A program made the position numbers and the translations under genes. 64,000 nucleotides of DNA. Origin: Clavulina sp. PMI_390. Lineage: Eukaryota; Basidiomycota; Agaricomycetes; Cantharellales; Hydnaceae. Positions within the stretch are counted from its first letter, which is position 1. Each line of letters opens with the position of its first letter. The notes beneath the pieces are model-generated. The model did no database searches. It saw only the letters and a list, made by a program, of their open reading frames with translations, and had not been told where the DNA came from. Positions 12,312 through 24,574 of the stretch are shown here, piece by piece. Where the stretch lies: positions 1,619 to 65,618 of the forward strand of contig WIDE01000112.1 of NCBI GenBank assembly GCA_015039315.1, given 5' to 3'.

Positions 12312-12468
12312 GGGAAAGATAAGGAACCGACGCCCGTGTGAGGAAAGGCGGGGGAGGGGCAAGCCAGGAGTGGCAAGCCACATCGGCAATCCCGCCCTCG
12401 CCAGCCACAGACGTCAACACATCTCTCCTTTTCTCCCCTTCCGGTTCAACCTCCACCTCGATCAGGCC
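12312..12468. promoter_or_regulatory. Divergent promoter region, UreF / AFG1
   Basis: The 157 bases between the two start codons must hold both promoters and both 5' UTRs. It has a GGCGGGGGAGGGGC tract near 12348 and pyrimidine-rich sequence (CTCTCCTTTTCTCCCC) just before the AFG1 start. No TATA box is evident. Confidence 0.5.
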
Positions 12469-14405
12469 ATGCAGCCACGCTCCTTCAGGGCGGTACGACC
12501 AGTCACCAGAGCTTCAGTCCACTTCCGGAGCTTGCGGGCACGTCACATCGCTTTCGTCGCCACCAGCGGATCTCCGAATGCACCCGCTGCTGTTCGCCCA
12601 TCATCGCCCTCAGTGTCACCAAGGTACGACCAGAGGCATACCATCCCACCCAAACAAGGTCTGTCGTCCATATTAGCGGCTCTGATGACACCTGCTCATC
12701 ACATTTGAATGTGTACTTAGAGCCATCACCAACATCTCGATACCACGAGTTGGTTGAACGGAGCATCCTTCGTGATGATGCCCACCAAAGGACAATCATC
12801 AAGATTCTACAAGATCTACATGACAAACTAGATGGCTATAAGCGTCCCCCACTATCTGCAGTAGCATCTCAACCTAACAGCAGCGTGGTATGGTGTTCAG
12901 CTTCTCTTCCCAAAACTGTATTGTTGAGTCTTCTTTGCCCAGTTTGGTCGCTTCTTTGGAGGATCCAAGGGCGAACCTTTGGATATCAACCTCGACGCAC
13001 CCAAGGGTCTCTATCTCTATGGTGACGTAGGCACGGGCAAGTCCATGCTTATGGATCTCTTCTATGACACGCTTCCAAGCAGTATCAAGAAGAAACGGAG
13101 GGTCCACTTCCATGCCTTCATGATCGAAATACACAAAGCCCTACACAAGCAAGCTGAGCGAGGAGTACCTGTCGAAGACGCCATCTCCCCCGTTGCGACC
13201 GAGCTTGCAAAGGAGGTCGAGGTGCTGTGCTTTGATGAGTTCCAGGTATGAACGTCGCTGTTGTCACATGCATATTTTAGGAACTCTAATCTCGGATGCG
13301 ATGTTCTAGTAGGTGACTGATATTGTCGACGCCATGATCCTCCGACGCCTTCTCGAACGATTAATTGACTGTGGTGTAGTAATGGTCATGACGTCAAAGT
13401 ATGACTTTTCTCAGTCTTCCCGTTCTTGACACCATCCTGACCCGTCCATGCAGTCGACACCCAGACGACCTGTACAAGAACGGCATCCAGCGCGACAGCT
13501 TCATTCCTGCCATTGAGCTACTCAAGAATCGCCTCAAAGTGACGGATCTGAATTCTGGAACAGGTACGCCGCCTTTGGAGCACATGTCAAGATGAGCACT
13601 GACACTCACCTATGCTATACGCACTCAAGATTATCGGAAGCTTCCAAGAACGCTTTCCAAAGTGTACTACCACCCCATCAATCACGAGAACGAGAGAGAG
13701 TTTGACAAACTCTTTGACGCCGTCACTGGTGGTGACATAGAGCTGGACCGACGGCTCACGGTCTGGGGTAGAGACCTGGTCATCCCTTCTTCTGGCAATG
13801 GAGCGGCGCGATTCACGTTTAACGAGCTGTGTGGTAACCCTCTGAGCGCTGCGGACTACATCGAGATCACTAGGACATTTGGGACCATCTTCATTGATGA
13901 TATCCCCTTGATGAATCTCAATTCGAAGGATAAAGCTCGCCGATTCATCACGTTTATTGATGGTGAGTTCCTCATGCTTCATTCCATGTCCCCTTCTAAA
14001 TGTTCTCTTCGATGGTTTGCAGCTTGTTATGAGAGCAAGGTACGGTGTTTTTCGTCTGGCGCATAGACATGTTGCAAATATCGTCTAATGGTCCTCTCTC
14101 TCAGACAAAGCTCTTCACTCTCTCTGAAGTTCCGGTATTCGAGGTCTTTTCGAACGAGAAATCTAACGGGAATATCAGTGATCACATGCGGAGTGTGATG
14201 GATGACCTGGTAAGCGTTCTGTCTCACTGCTATCACCCAACAAGTCTCTCATAACTAAATGCAACGAATAAAGGGGTTATCGAAGGAGATTGTCGGCGCA
14301 AGCTCCATATTCACTGGTGAAGAAGAGATCTTTGCGTTCGCTCGAGCATGCTCCCGTCTAGTGGAAATGGGTTCCAAGCAGTGGGCGGAGACTGTAGCAT
14401 CATAG
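12469..14405 (+). CDS. afg1: AFG1-like mitochondrial AAA-type ATPase
   Basis: Ortholog of yeast Afg1 / human AFG1L (LACE1), a mitochondrial inner-membrane ATPase linked to turnover of respiratory-chain subunits. The ATG at 12469 starts an Arg-rich, acid-poor leader (MQPRSFRAVRPVTRASVHFR), a good mitochondrial presequence. Exon 2 (12721-12884) carries RYHELVERSILRDDAHQRT. Exon 3 (12943-13245) carries FGRFFGG, the Walker A GLYLYGDVGTGKS, HFHAFM, and Walker B VLCFDEFQ, continued in the next exon by VTDIVDAMILRRL. Then MTSNRHPDDLYKNGIQR (sensor/arginine region), FTFNELCGNPLSAADYIEI, IFIDDIPLMNL, a short exon with TKLFTLSEVPVFEVF, and the last exon ending WAETVAS with TAG at 14403-14405. All key ATPase motifs are intact. 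About 8 exons; introns 55-70 nt. Confidence 0.93.
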
Positions 14406-14600
14406 GGTGGCACACCTCGGATCTTTAGCGTGACCTCATAAAGTGTTAGCGCACTTTTTTACATTTACCCTATATCCAAAGCACACACAGTAATACTTCC
14501 TGCCACCTCGTCGCATTACCGTGGACAATTGGCGAATCACACATTGAACACGACCCGTTATGTAATCACATTTGTTTGTTCATTCCTCTCTTCCTTCTCG

Positions 14601-16472
14601 ATGCCGTCCAGAGCGCCCAGTGTGGCGGCCAGCGAGGTTATTGACCTGAGTAGTGACACGGACAGTGATGGTGACTTGGCTCCACCACATTCTGCGTTTT
14701 CTTCACTCGCAACGATCCCTGAAGGCTCCAGTTACAGCTCGTCTCTCGTCGGCTCGCGCAACCACCAGAATATTAATGCGCCACAAGGAGCTTCGTGGTC
14801 ACTGTCAAGGGCAGGATCGGCTGCTTCGAGACCTATTGAACGCTCTACCAGTACCAGTAATTATGGAGCATCCTCGTCTTCATCGCGGCCTCAAGCAGTC
14901 AGCCGTTCATTGCTCGATGTCTTGGACTCTGAAGGCGCCTTTGCAGTAAAGCCTTATGTAGCGCCATCGCCTTCTGAAACGGGGAGTAGCCCTCAGTCTA
15001 CACCCGGAAAGCGTCCGCGGCCAGCTGCATCCTCCACTAGTTCAGACGCTGAGGAAGAGGTTCCAGCGCCTCCTCCAAAGAAACGAAAGGCGTCTGCTAC
15101 TCGATCTAAATCCGGAACAAATAAGGTGATTAATACATAACTTATACGCATGCAAGAATGCGTCACATTGATGTGATCCTCAAGACGGAAGACAGAGCCG
15201 CGAAATTACTTGAGAAGACCCAGGCCAAAGCCAAAGCTCTGGTACGTTCCTAGGACTCTGCCGATCAACATCCCCGGCGCTGCGACTTAGAACACTCTCT
15301 TTCACAGCATGAAAAAGATGCCGCCAAGAAGCTCAAAGCACAGTCGGCCGCCGTCAACAAGCTGGTAGTCAAGAAGGAGGACCACGTCAAAGACTTTACC
15401 ATCGTCTTAGCTCCCGAGCTCCGGTCATCTCCATTCGCCATAGCAGTCAGCAAGCGACTTGCCCTGAATGGAAGCTCCGTGAAGTATATGGACTCTTCTG
15501 TCGATCCAGGCCTCGTGCGCTGGCAACGGCGCGTTTCTGCGCGTTACGACGAACGCGAGAGGATTTGGATCCCTGTGGACGAGTACACGCGTTTTGAGGC
15601 GACCAACATGATCTATGTCTCGGCTCAAGAAATTATCTCTCAAGAAAATGGCGTCGAACGCATTGGTTTGCGCATTCAGAGCTTGCGGGAGAACCTCAAG
15701 CTTACCAACAAGCATCAAGTATTCATCATGATTGACGACCTGGAAGCTCACTATCGGAAACATGGCAAAGGCAGCCGAGCTGCTAACGCTAGTGCGCGAC
15801 AAGCTGGTTATACACTTATCTCTAAGCAAGTTGTTGAGCGTGCTCTAGCTGCTTTGCAAGTCTCTCAAAGATGTTTTGTGGTCCATGTGGAGGGCTCGTC
15901 GGATGCCGCTGAGTGGGTCTACAATATGACAGCAGGTAGGCCGTTATCTCTCTCGTTATTTTTATTCTGGGCTTACTTCCCTTCCCATTCCCCCAAGACA
16001 TTGGTGTTCGTCCTCATAAGTACGTTCGCCATCAGCCTAATGGTCTAATATTCGACCACTTCAATTAATGCTGGGTTCATTAGACTCATCGAGCGGTCTC
16101 ACCTCCCCTTCTGTCCTGTCATGTCAATCAAAACTGGGCACGACAATGCAGATACATACCGAAAGATGTTGGAGCGATTGAATCTCATCACCACCAGCAA
16201 AGCAGAAGCGGTGATGGCATTGCGCCCCACTCTTCGCAGCCTATTTGAGGGTTATGAAGCCGAGGAAGACGCCGATCGCCGGGCCGAACAGCTTAAGGAT
16301 GCAGTGGTATGTTTTTTTTTGTCTATCAGAGCAAGGGTTTGAGCTCAACTTTCTGTGTTAGGTTGATTTCCGGAAGGATGGTGCTCGGTCGGGCAAAATC
16401 TTGAATGTTGGGATTTCATCTAAGGTCGCAACAGCATTTTGGGAGTATGACTCGCTCACACGGATATCTTGA
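14601..16472 (+). CDS. eme1: EME1, non-catalytic partner of MUS81
   Basis: Eme1 is the inactive XPF-like partner that positions DNA for Mus81. My exon model is 14601-15125, 15185-15241, 15308-15935, 15998-16019, 16084-16306 and 16362-16472, all in frame, giving 521 residues. The N-terminal third is Ser/Pro-rich with an early acidic SUMO-interaction-like stretch (VIDLSSDTDSDGD), as in other Eme1 proteins. A Lys/Ala-rich coil follows. The core carries FTIVLAPELRSSPFAIAV, FEATNMIYVSAQEII, HQVFIMIDDLEAHYRKH (where a nuclease would have the ERK motif, so non-catalytic), and VERALAALQV. Next is DIGVRPHK, from a 22-nt microexon, then LPFCPVMSIKTG, DTYRKMLERLNLITTSKAEAV and C-terminal HhH remnants. 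The ATG at 14601 (MPSRAPSVAASEV) is preferred over upstream non-ATG options. AFG1 ends 195 bases upstream. Confidence 0.9.
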
Positions 16473-16667
16473 GCCATCTAGTACTATTTCTATCTTATCT
16501 CGCCTAACTGTTATAAACTATGGGTATTGGGTCCAGAAGCCAGCACAATATGATGTTCCGGATAGTAGATATGAGGTGGTTACATGGCGTATCGCAGTGT
16601 TGACTAAACACCATGCTGGGGGAAGAAGAAAGCTGCAATGGGTATCTGGTCAGAAATGCTGCAATAA

Positions 16668-19600
16668 TCATCTTCGCCCGCTCGCAGGCCCCAAGGTTTT
16701 CCTCGGCTGCTTGAGAGCATTAGGACTAGCAGGACGAGGGCCTGCTGCGCTATTACCATTGATCGGAGCTATGGATGCTGCGGAAGCTCCGCCAATTCTC
16801 GCCCTGGGGTTCAGTGGCGAGAGTGCACTGATGGCTCCCGCAGATGTATTGGTACCTCCCGTACGAGTAGAACCATCCGTGGTTGCCTTTCGTCGCATTC
16901 CAGGCCGTGAAGTTGGACCAGCCCCTTGGTTGGCATTGAATGGGCCAGCGCTGGCCAGCAGTGAAGGAGAAGCAAGCCCCACATTTGCAGCTGGGCCAAG
17001 CATCGCCAAAGCAGCCTCTCCTCGGCGAGCTTTCTCGTGTTTGTTCTGCACTGTTCGGAAATGGGCAAGTAAATCTTGCCACTTGATGCCTTCATCACGC
17101 AATTTAGAGCGTATTGCGGAGGCAGCGGGGGAGGTACTGTTCATATAGCAGTGAGAAAAGTCCTCAGATTGGGGTATACCTCTGAAACTAGCTCACGTTG
17201 ATCGGGCAGTAGTTTGGGTTTGCAGCATGCCCAGTGAACTAACAGCACCGAGGCGGTTTCGCAAGGAAATGAAGGCGCTGCTTTGTGGCAAGAGCATCAA
17301 AAGCCCGTAAAGACATTTGAATAGGTATTGATTCTTTTCGGGCTCGAGGAGCTGAAGACGAAGTGCTGAATGTGCTTCAGCCAAATGCACGAGATTTCGG
17401 TCAGAGAAGACTTACATGTAAAAACCGGTGACTCGATCAGTTGTACTAGTTTGTCTATTTGAACTAATAGCTGGACAGTGATTTCGAGATCGGCGCTTGA
17501 AGTCCAATAGAGCGTTGAGCTTAGGGTTGGGAGAAGCAAAAGCAGAAATCTCACATGATTGGCAACAGGTTCGATGCATGCTCATATGCTTGAGCTAGAA
17601 GGCACAGCGAGAATACCGCGACAGGGTTGTGGCACCATGACCGGTACAAAGCGATGAAGAGGGCTTGACCGTCCTGTATGATAGTGTTAACCGAGTGTGT
17701 GCATTATGGCAGAGGGAACAGAAACAAACTCTTGAGTCAATGTTCCTTAACCGTTTCCGGAAGTCGAGTAGTTCTGGCGATGTTGCGAGAATGACGTTGA
17801 GTCGTTGCACCATGAAACTCGCAAACTCAAGATCCTACGAAATATAGATGGATAGTGAGGAGCTGAAATAATCTATAGTCTCGATTCCGTACCTCTTCCT
17901 TCTCCAGGATCTCGGCAAACGTTCGGAATATCCTCTCTGTGTTGAGAGTTAGGCACAATTGACGTATGATCAGACTTCCTCGGGTTTCGAGCAGCCGGCG
18001 ATCTGTGCTGAATAATTGTAGCAAGTTGAGCATGAAGGCTCTGAAGTACATTTCTTCTGAGCTGGATGAGATTTGGGCGAGCAATTGGAGGTCATATTTG
18101 ATGACCTGTGATCATGGGTGGGGAAATATCAGCTGAGCAGTAGAGTAAGAAGAGGGAGAGACATACTTCATCCGAGGGATCTGACAGTGTCTTAAGAAGG
18201 ACTGGGAAGGTCCCATCTTCACCATCAACGGCCAATATCTAAGGTCGATCAGAATGCTGAGGATCATATCTCCAATCAGGAAAAAGAATGCAAACCTTCT
18301 TTGGAGCTTTTTGGTGCAGCATCAACAGCCACTTCAACGCGGCTACCCTTGTCTCAACATACTCGCTGAGGAACTGTACCATAATACCAGATACCGTGGC
18401 TTGGTAATCAAATGGATCACTCTCTGGCTCTTCTACAAGCTGGGATGGGAAGGGCGAAGCTGAGGCATCGCCTGCTCCTGGGCCTTGCCCTTCCAGGGCC
18501 ACAGCTGACTGGCCCGTCGCGTTCGGCCCTTGTAGCGCATTCACTGCAGTAGCAACGACCGAAGGTGCATCAGAGCGTTGTGAATTGGCGGACGTAGTCG
18601 ATGTGGTTGGACCTCCACCAGTGGGAGCGCCACGAAGGCTCAGGCCAAGGAGGGTAGGAGATTGAGGTCGACTGGGAGGGAGGGGTTGGTCAGCGGAGTC
18701 AAGGGTAGATGCTGATGAGGGATTTGGGGGGCGACCCTTCATTACGGGAAGTTGTGAACGCGTTGATGATGCAGGCTGGACATCCCCTGACCGCTCTGAA
18801 GTGGTGCTGCCTGTGTTAGTTACTCGTAGGAAAGGCGGAAGAGGTTGTGTATCTGAAGCTGGAGGAGAATATGTGGAGACTTTTGCGGATGTGGTCGAGG
18901 AGCCAGTGGGATGGCCTTGTAATTGCTGCGCAGGTGGTGGAGGTGGAGTTGAAGGAGGTGATGGTGAGTCTTCAATGACCCTGAAAAGGCTTCGATTAGT
19001 GTCCACTGCAGCTTTTTGGATCGCAACAACATGATGCGCCAGGTTTGGAAGTATAGCAGGGATAAGTCGGGGCGTGAATGGGACCATCACATCCTGGGCA
19101 TAGTCCAAGAAATCGGCAATCCAACGTAGCGCGGTGGATTGTTGGATTTCATCATCTGTTCAACCAGTGGTGAGCCAGAGGCAATGGCAAGAGAAATAGA
19201 AAAGATGACGCACGGGAGGAATCAAGTTGCGCTAAAAGTATCTCCACAATTGCGGCGTGGTCCACCTTAACATCTTGTCCTCGACTCCACACTGTTGTGC
19301 ACGTTAAGTATGATGCACATCGTCAGGAGCCCAGGAGATATCTTACCACCAAGGTCATGCTCATCGAACGCTGCTTGGCTCAAATGAATCGAGTCGTTAT
19401 CAACGAAGGATGAAGCGTCATCCACCCCATCTGGCATGAAGACTCCTTTCTCAGGATATTCAATCGTGATGTCTGGAAGGGCATCGTCGTTCATAGCTTG
19501 CCTACGAACTTGAGTGGCTTTCATATTTTCTGCCTTCTTGAGCTCGCGTCGCATGTTCAAGATGGATATGTCACGGATTTCGCGCAGGAAGTCTGCCATG

Positions 19601-20683
19601 AGGTTTTCGGTAGCCACGCGTACATCCTCAGTTGGGTCAGATAGATACTTGCTGCAGAGTTTGTGTTAAGAGAGTCGTTGAACCGAGTTAAACGCAGCAA
19701 CTCACAATAGCCCGTCCAAAAACTCGGGAAGGAACGAGATCAATTCCAGGTCTGGAACAGAATCCAGGACAGTGATCCAGCTAACGAGATAGCTTCGCGT
19801 GAATGGACTGATGACATGAATTCTCTCAGCAAGAAGAGGAATAAAGTGCGGAAGCGAGAAAGCTCTGTGTTGATTTGCTTCCTCGTTGCCTTTCTCGTGG
19901 TCTGGAAGCATTAGATCGACAGATGGCCCATCATGGTATTTTTGACGCGCCCTCTCGGTTTCGATGAATTGAGGAAAATGGATAGGAGCTGACTCCGCCA
20001 CGATGTCCTTCAGTAGTCGGTCAAGGAGTTCTGCACCATGCTTGACTGAGAGTTCAACATCAGCGGCAAGCTAAGAGGAGTGGAGGATCAGTAGCTGAGC
20101 TAGGGATCCTTTAGGCTAGTGATAGTTGTAGACGGGAACGTACCTTGCTCAATGCATCGAATATAGGGTTGAAGTATACGAGGATCTCGCCTTTGGAGAC
20201 CTTGGCGATGTTGTACAGGCTTTCGCAAGCGAAATACCGAACCCGACTTTCGGGGTCAGTGAAGCATCTTAGTAGGGGGTCGATGAAGCGTTCCATGAAG
20301 GGCGATATTTGGAGCCCAAGGGCAATGGACGCCGCTGCGAGACCAATGAGGCCACCATTGCGCGCGTGAAGTGAGGTAGCTGGGGTAGCAAAGAGATCAA
20401 CAAGTTGATCGATGATTGTCCTTATTCGCGCATCATCGCGTTGATTGTAGCAATCGCGGACAAGCCTGTAAAGAGTCGTCGTTAACAATCGAAACGCGGC
20501 CAGTCAGGGTGTAGCCCGCATAGGTGAGCTCACTTCTCGAGATCCAAGGCCGAAGCTTTCCGTTTCTCGTAGAATTTGTCGTTCAAGCCTTTGATGATGG
20601 CTGGGTCTGTGTTGAGAGAGGAAACAAGATGTCAACCTGCGCTCGCCGCGATGAAGGCTCCTGAACAGATTGTTCGCACCCAT
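16668..20683 (-). CDS. vac14: VAC14, scaffold of the Fab1/PIKfyve lipid kinase complex
   Basis: Vac14 is a HEAT-repeat scaffold for Fab1 and Fig4 on vacuole/endosome membranes, controlling PI(3,5)P2. The coding region seems to start with a 4-nt exon (ATG at 20683 plus G), then ACCCAGCC..., giving [18 protein letters not shown], the family N-terminus. HEAT repeats include [37 protein letters not shown] and [20 protein letters not shown]. The strongest block is [20 protein letters not shown] with [20 protein letters not shown] (near 19702-19850). A Ser/Pro/Thr-rich insert (about 18440-18980) interrupts the HEAT array. The C-terminal Fab1-binding region includes [20 protein letters not shown] (near 17240-17310), followed by a lineage-specific disordered tail ending at 16668. 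Convergent with EME1, 195 bases apart. Confidence 0.93.
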
Positions 20684-20987
20684 AGTGATTACAAGCCTGT
20701 GATGGACTATACGCGTCCTAGATTAGGCGAGCAGCGCTTTGCATAAGACGCAGACGCAGTATGATGTGTTGTGCTCCACTCCAAGATGATGAAACACCCA
20801 AAACCTGGCAAACCTTCGAGGACTCGGGAGACGGCGAGGCAAGGTCGACTTGTCACGGTGATGCAGTCACGCTGTCACCTCAATTCAAGTTCTGTCGGAG
20901 GCTCCAGCATTTTACATGAAACATTTACTTAGCGAGCTGGTTAAAATATTGAAAAGTACAACAGACAGCAAGAATAAAACAGCGAGG
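20684..20987. other. Intergenic spacer
   Basis: 304 bases between the VAC14 start and the stop of the RNF220-like gene, both minus strand. Presumed VAC14 promoter; no other feature seen. Confidence 0.45.
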
Positions 20988-22695
20988 TTAGAGATACACC
21001 CTACGGAGGTTACTAGGAAGTGATATATGTTTGCAAATGGGGCAGAGGCTCGTGGTCCCAAGGCATCGCAGCCAACAGCCATTACAGAATACATGCCAAC
21101 AGGCGACTGAACACGTGGGGTCGGTGTACGGTTCGAGGCAGATGCGGCACATCGCTGAAGTCGTGAGTATTTCATATGAGGATTGCTCCGTGATCCCAGT
21201 AGAGGACGGGGATTGCTAGCAGGTCGGTCTATCAACCAGGAGCTTTCAGAATGGAAGATTCAAATGAAAAACCCACCAAAGTGTCTATTTTCTGGCGGAG
21301 TGCTGTAATCAGGGCATCCTTGTCTCCCGAAGACATAGCAGCAGTGATTGCCAGATCAGAGGGGTCTGCAGTTTGCGTTAGACCCAGCGTAATATTGAGG
21401 ATCGGAAGGTCTCGCTCTCCCCCACCTTTAGTCTTGTTCCCCAAGGAAAGAACACCGTGGGGTTCATTTCGCGATACCTTGCCTTCTGCAACCAGTTCTC
21501 TCAGAGTTCTGGTCCTTGAGGGCGCTTGAGACGTGTCAGGAGGTTCCAGTGCGGCGCTCTGCGGAACGTCATTTTCATCCATGCCTTCCCCTTGGCTAGG
21601 TGTTTCTTCTACAATCACATCTCCCTCATCAAATTGAGGATCGCCGAACTCGTCTTCGTCGGCACCTTCGATATCTAGATCCTCATCCACATCCTTATCG
21701 GCTGGATTACGGATGCTAAAACCAGTACCTAGAGTCATGGAACGGTCAGCCAGTTGAACGCTCGCCCACGCGATACAATAACTGACCAGCAAATCCCGTC
21801 AAGGACGTGAGACGTATCCGCGTCACTCCATTCATTTCGTAAAGCTCTCCATCATGAGACGAGGACTGTCGCTGTTCTTGGAGCTGAAGCTCAGCCAGAC
21901 GATGTTCCTCGCTCGCGACAGACTCTTTGATACAGCGTTCAACATGTTCAGGCATGGTTTCTCCGCCTTCAATCAGTGGAATATCGAGTTGGCAGACTGG
22001 ACATTGCTGGGACTCGGAGCCAGTAGTGTTTTGCATGCGACGATCCACGTCATCCAGAACTGCTTTTGAAAAGTCACGAGCTTTAGCATTCCGAGCTCTG
22101 CGATGTCGCCGGAGGAGCTTGATAGTTTTGTCTGCCTCTGCCAGGGAGGAAGCAGTTGCGGAATAGGGAGATTTCCCATTCGTGATGCTCTTCCTCGCTT
22201 TAACAGCAGCCCCACGGCGGGTGCTTGGACTGCATGCAATGCGCGTCAGTCACTAACACCTGCGTTTGGTAACTGATTTAGAAATCGTACTCACCCTGCA
22301 CCTGGAGTATCCAAACTATCAGGGATATCTATGTGATCAGGTATTTGCTTCGACAGTTCCTCCAGCCGCTCTTGTTCGAATATGGCATGCGAGGAGAGTA
22401 ATCGAGTTGGTATATCGTCTTGGCAAACGGGGCAGCGCTTCGTGAAGCCTTTTTTAGCTAGTAGTTTTCGTGTGTAAGTGGGAATAAGTGAATGGCCAGG
22501 TGAGCGGAAAGTTTACATTTGCGAACAGGTGATGGGACGGCCGAGGGAGATGTTATCGCAGATGCATCGATAGCGGTTTCAATTCCGGGGCTCGAGTTCA
22601 TGTCCTCGGAGACAGCTCTATTCTTGCCTCTGCCGAAACAAAGCAATGAGGCCGATGTCACAGTCAAGAGAAGGTGTTTCTGACTTGGATGCCAT
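20988..22695 (-). CDS. RNF220-like RING-type E3 ubiquitin ligase
   Basis: The ATG at 22695 gives MASKGKNRAVSED after a short intron (about 55 nt) following MASK. An N-terminal Cys pair in the next exon (RCPVCQDDIPTRLLSSHAIF with QERLEELSKQ) resembles the N-terminal region of RNF220. A second Cys/His cluster, QCPVCQLDIPLIEGG with HVERCI (near 21930-22010), and the acidic block DLDIEGADEDEFGDPQFDEG (near 21640-21700) also match that family. The C-terminal exon (20988-21145) encodes a RING: CRICLEPYTDPTCSVACWH, VFCNGCWLRCLG and LCPICKHISLPSNLRRVYL, where the protein ends, the same ending context as animal RNF220. All eight zinc ligands are visible. Predicted to transfer ubiquitin from an E2; substrate unknown. 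Internal introns near 21190-21290 are approximate. Confidence 0.82.
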
Positions 22696-23128
22696 GAGCG
22701 AGATTGAGATAGATCCAGATTAATAGCTTTTTTGGCAGATGGAGTCGCTTCTCATAGCGAGAGGGAAAAAAGCTGGACGGACGATCTGCCCAAGGATTGG
22801 TTGCGTTGTGGTTTGATTCAGTGATACCAGCATAGACATTCGACCGAGCCTCCCGGTCAGCTATTGGTCAATCTCATTGGGCAATAAAACATACTTCTGC
22901 AGCTGTCCTATTGATGCGAACCAAGAACGGCGTTCTCGCAGTTGTTTGCAGGTGTGATGTCCGACGCGGGACCCACGAGCAGTTGATTGTTATCCGTTGT
23001 TTAATAACTTGTTAATTCAGTTCAGACGTCAGACGTCACGATTGGCGTGTGTGACTGCCTCCGAGTCTCCTCGCGTCTACCTCGCCGCCAGAGTCTTGCT
23101 CTGCCCTTCATCTCACCCACCACCAGCT
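22696..23128. promoter_or_regulatory. Divergent promoter region, RNF220-like / Ser-rich protein
   Basis: 433 bases between two start codons in opposite directions. It contains two ATTGG/CCAAT-type motifs (near 22863-22882) and a tandem CAGACGT pair (near 23023-23037). The rest is unremarkable. Confidence 0.4.
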
Positions 23129-24574
23129 ATGGAATCAGTCAACGTCGTCGATCTTCGTGCCCCATCTCACCGCTCGCGCCGAGACTCATCCAGAAAGCCC
23201 AGGCATAGCCATAGCTCAGGCTCGCAGCATCTCCCCATACCCCCTCCCTCAGAGCACTCCCATCGGGGCAGGAGCTCGTCCGTCGGTTCGGAAAGACGCT
23301 ACACTGCGCATAATAGTTCTAGTGGCTCGCTTGGCCCTGTTCCACCCTCTATTCTACGCGCTACTGTCCCTTCCACCCTGAACGTCCCGCTGGCTCGGGA
23401 GTCGTCAACTCGATCGAGCAACTACACTAAGCGCGTACCTGTCCCTAGCATCCCCGGTACCGTGATCAATGTACCAGCAGGTCAAGCGCATACTGTGTCT
23501 ATGCAAAGGCACGCATCGACCTCGGGGTACCCCAGCCGACCACCCGTATCTGGCCAAGCGTATGCAGATCGCGGCCGTCAGCCACGGCAGCGTACCTCTT
23601 CCTCGACATCCCACTACACCACCACATCTGTTCGCTCCTCGCGGCCCCACACGCCAAATGATGTGAACTACAACGTGCCCCCTCCCTCAAATGTTCGAGT
23701 GAGAAAGCGAGCAGACACTGAGCAGGTGATGTTTGTTCCCAGCGGACAGCCGCTGATCATCGTTGGTGAGTAGTCCTCGTTCATAAAGTTAATTAAGATC
23801 GAACTTGCGCGTTTGATACTCTCTATCCCCTACCGTGTCCGTGTCTTTCTGCTACGGAAAAGATGAACGCCGCAACAGGAACACCCCTTTACCAACCGTT
23901 ATCCGTGATGGCAAAGTGATCTACGGAGGGGATGGGCGCACTGCCGCCGAGCTTCAAGGCGGGCATGCCGTGCATACAGTCGTCAGGAGTGATCCTGCTA
24001 CGAGTGTGTATGGTCAGTCGTCTCTTTACCACGTGCCTCATTGTGACTTATGCGAATTCATCTTGCATGGGTTCACTGTAAACTAGGGGGAGATCGTGGG
24101 AGACGAGATCGCTCTCAGTCCCAATCGCGATTCATGGAAGTCGACTCGTATGGCCGGCCTTTGGATCGTAGCGGTGTGCAGGACGATGGCCTATTCTTCG
24201 ATACGCCGAAGCGGAGAAACACATGGGGCCATAGTAACAAACGCCCTCCTCCATTCGCGCACCACGACAAACGGTGTCGTTCCCCATGGCATGGGTGCGT
24301 GCAGTTCTAGACCATTCTCATCTTGACGTATTCTCACTGACGGTGGCTTGGATTCTTGCGACGCTGATTCATGTTTCGCCTTCAATGCTACTCTAGCCTT
24401 CGCAATTGGTGGTTCGGTATCCTGACCTGCAGCCCCGAACGGCGAATGGAAGGCAGGGCACAATACGAAGAGGCTATGAGGGAGCGAGAGTTTGAAAGGA
24501 ACCGGAGAGAAAAGCAGTTCGAGCACAATGTTGCCGCATGGAGGGGTGGTCGGCGCGATGTGAACCTATGGTAA
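23129..24574 (+). CDS. Ser/Arg/Pro-rich protein of unknown function
   Basis: I do not recognise a family. The ATG at 23129 starts MESVNVVDLRAPSHRSRRDS. The first exon (about 210 codons) is low-complexity, rich in Ser, Arg, His and Pro, and ends near 23764. It continues with an exon encoding DERRNRNTPLPTVIRDGKVI and YGGDGRTAAELQGGHAVH (from about 23862), which reads like a short conserved motif. Then comes an exon with RDRSQSQSRFMEVDSYGRPL and FFDTPKRRNTWGH. The last exon has a charged coil, YEEAMREREFERNRREKQFE, ending VNLW at 24574. The intron before the last exon (about 24283-24430) is poorly defined. Probably nuclear or cytoplasmic and disordered. Confidence 0.65.
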
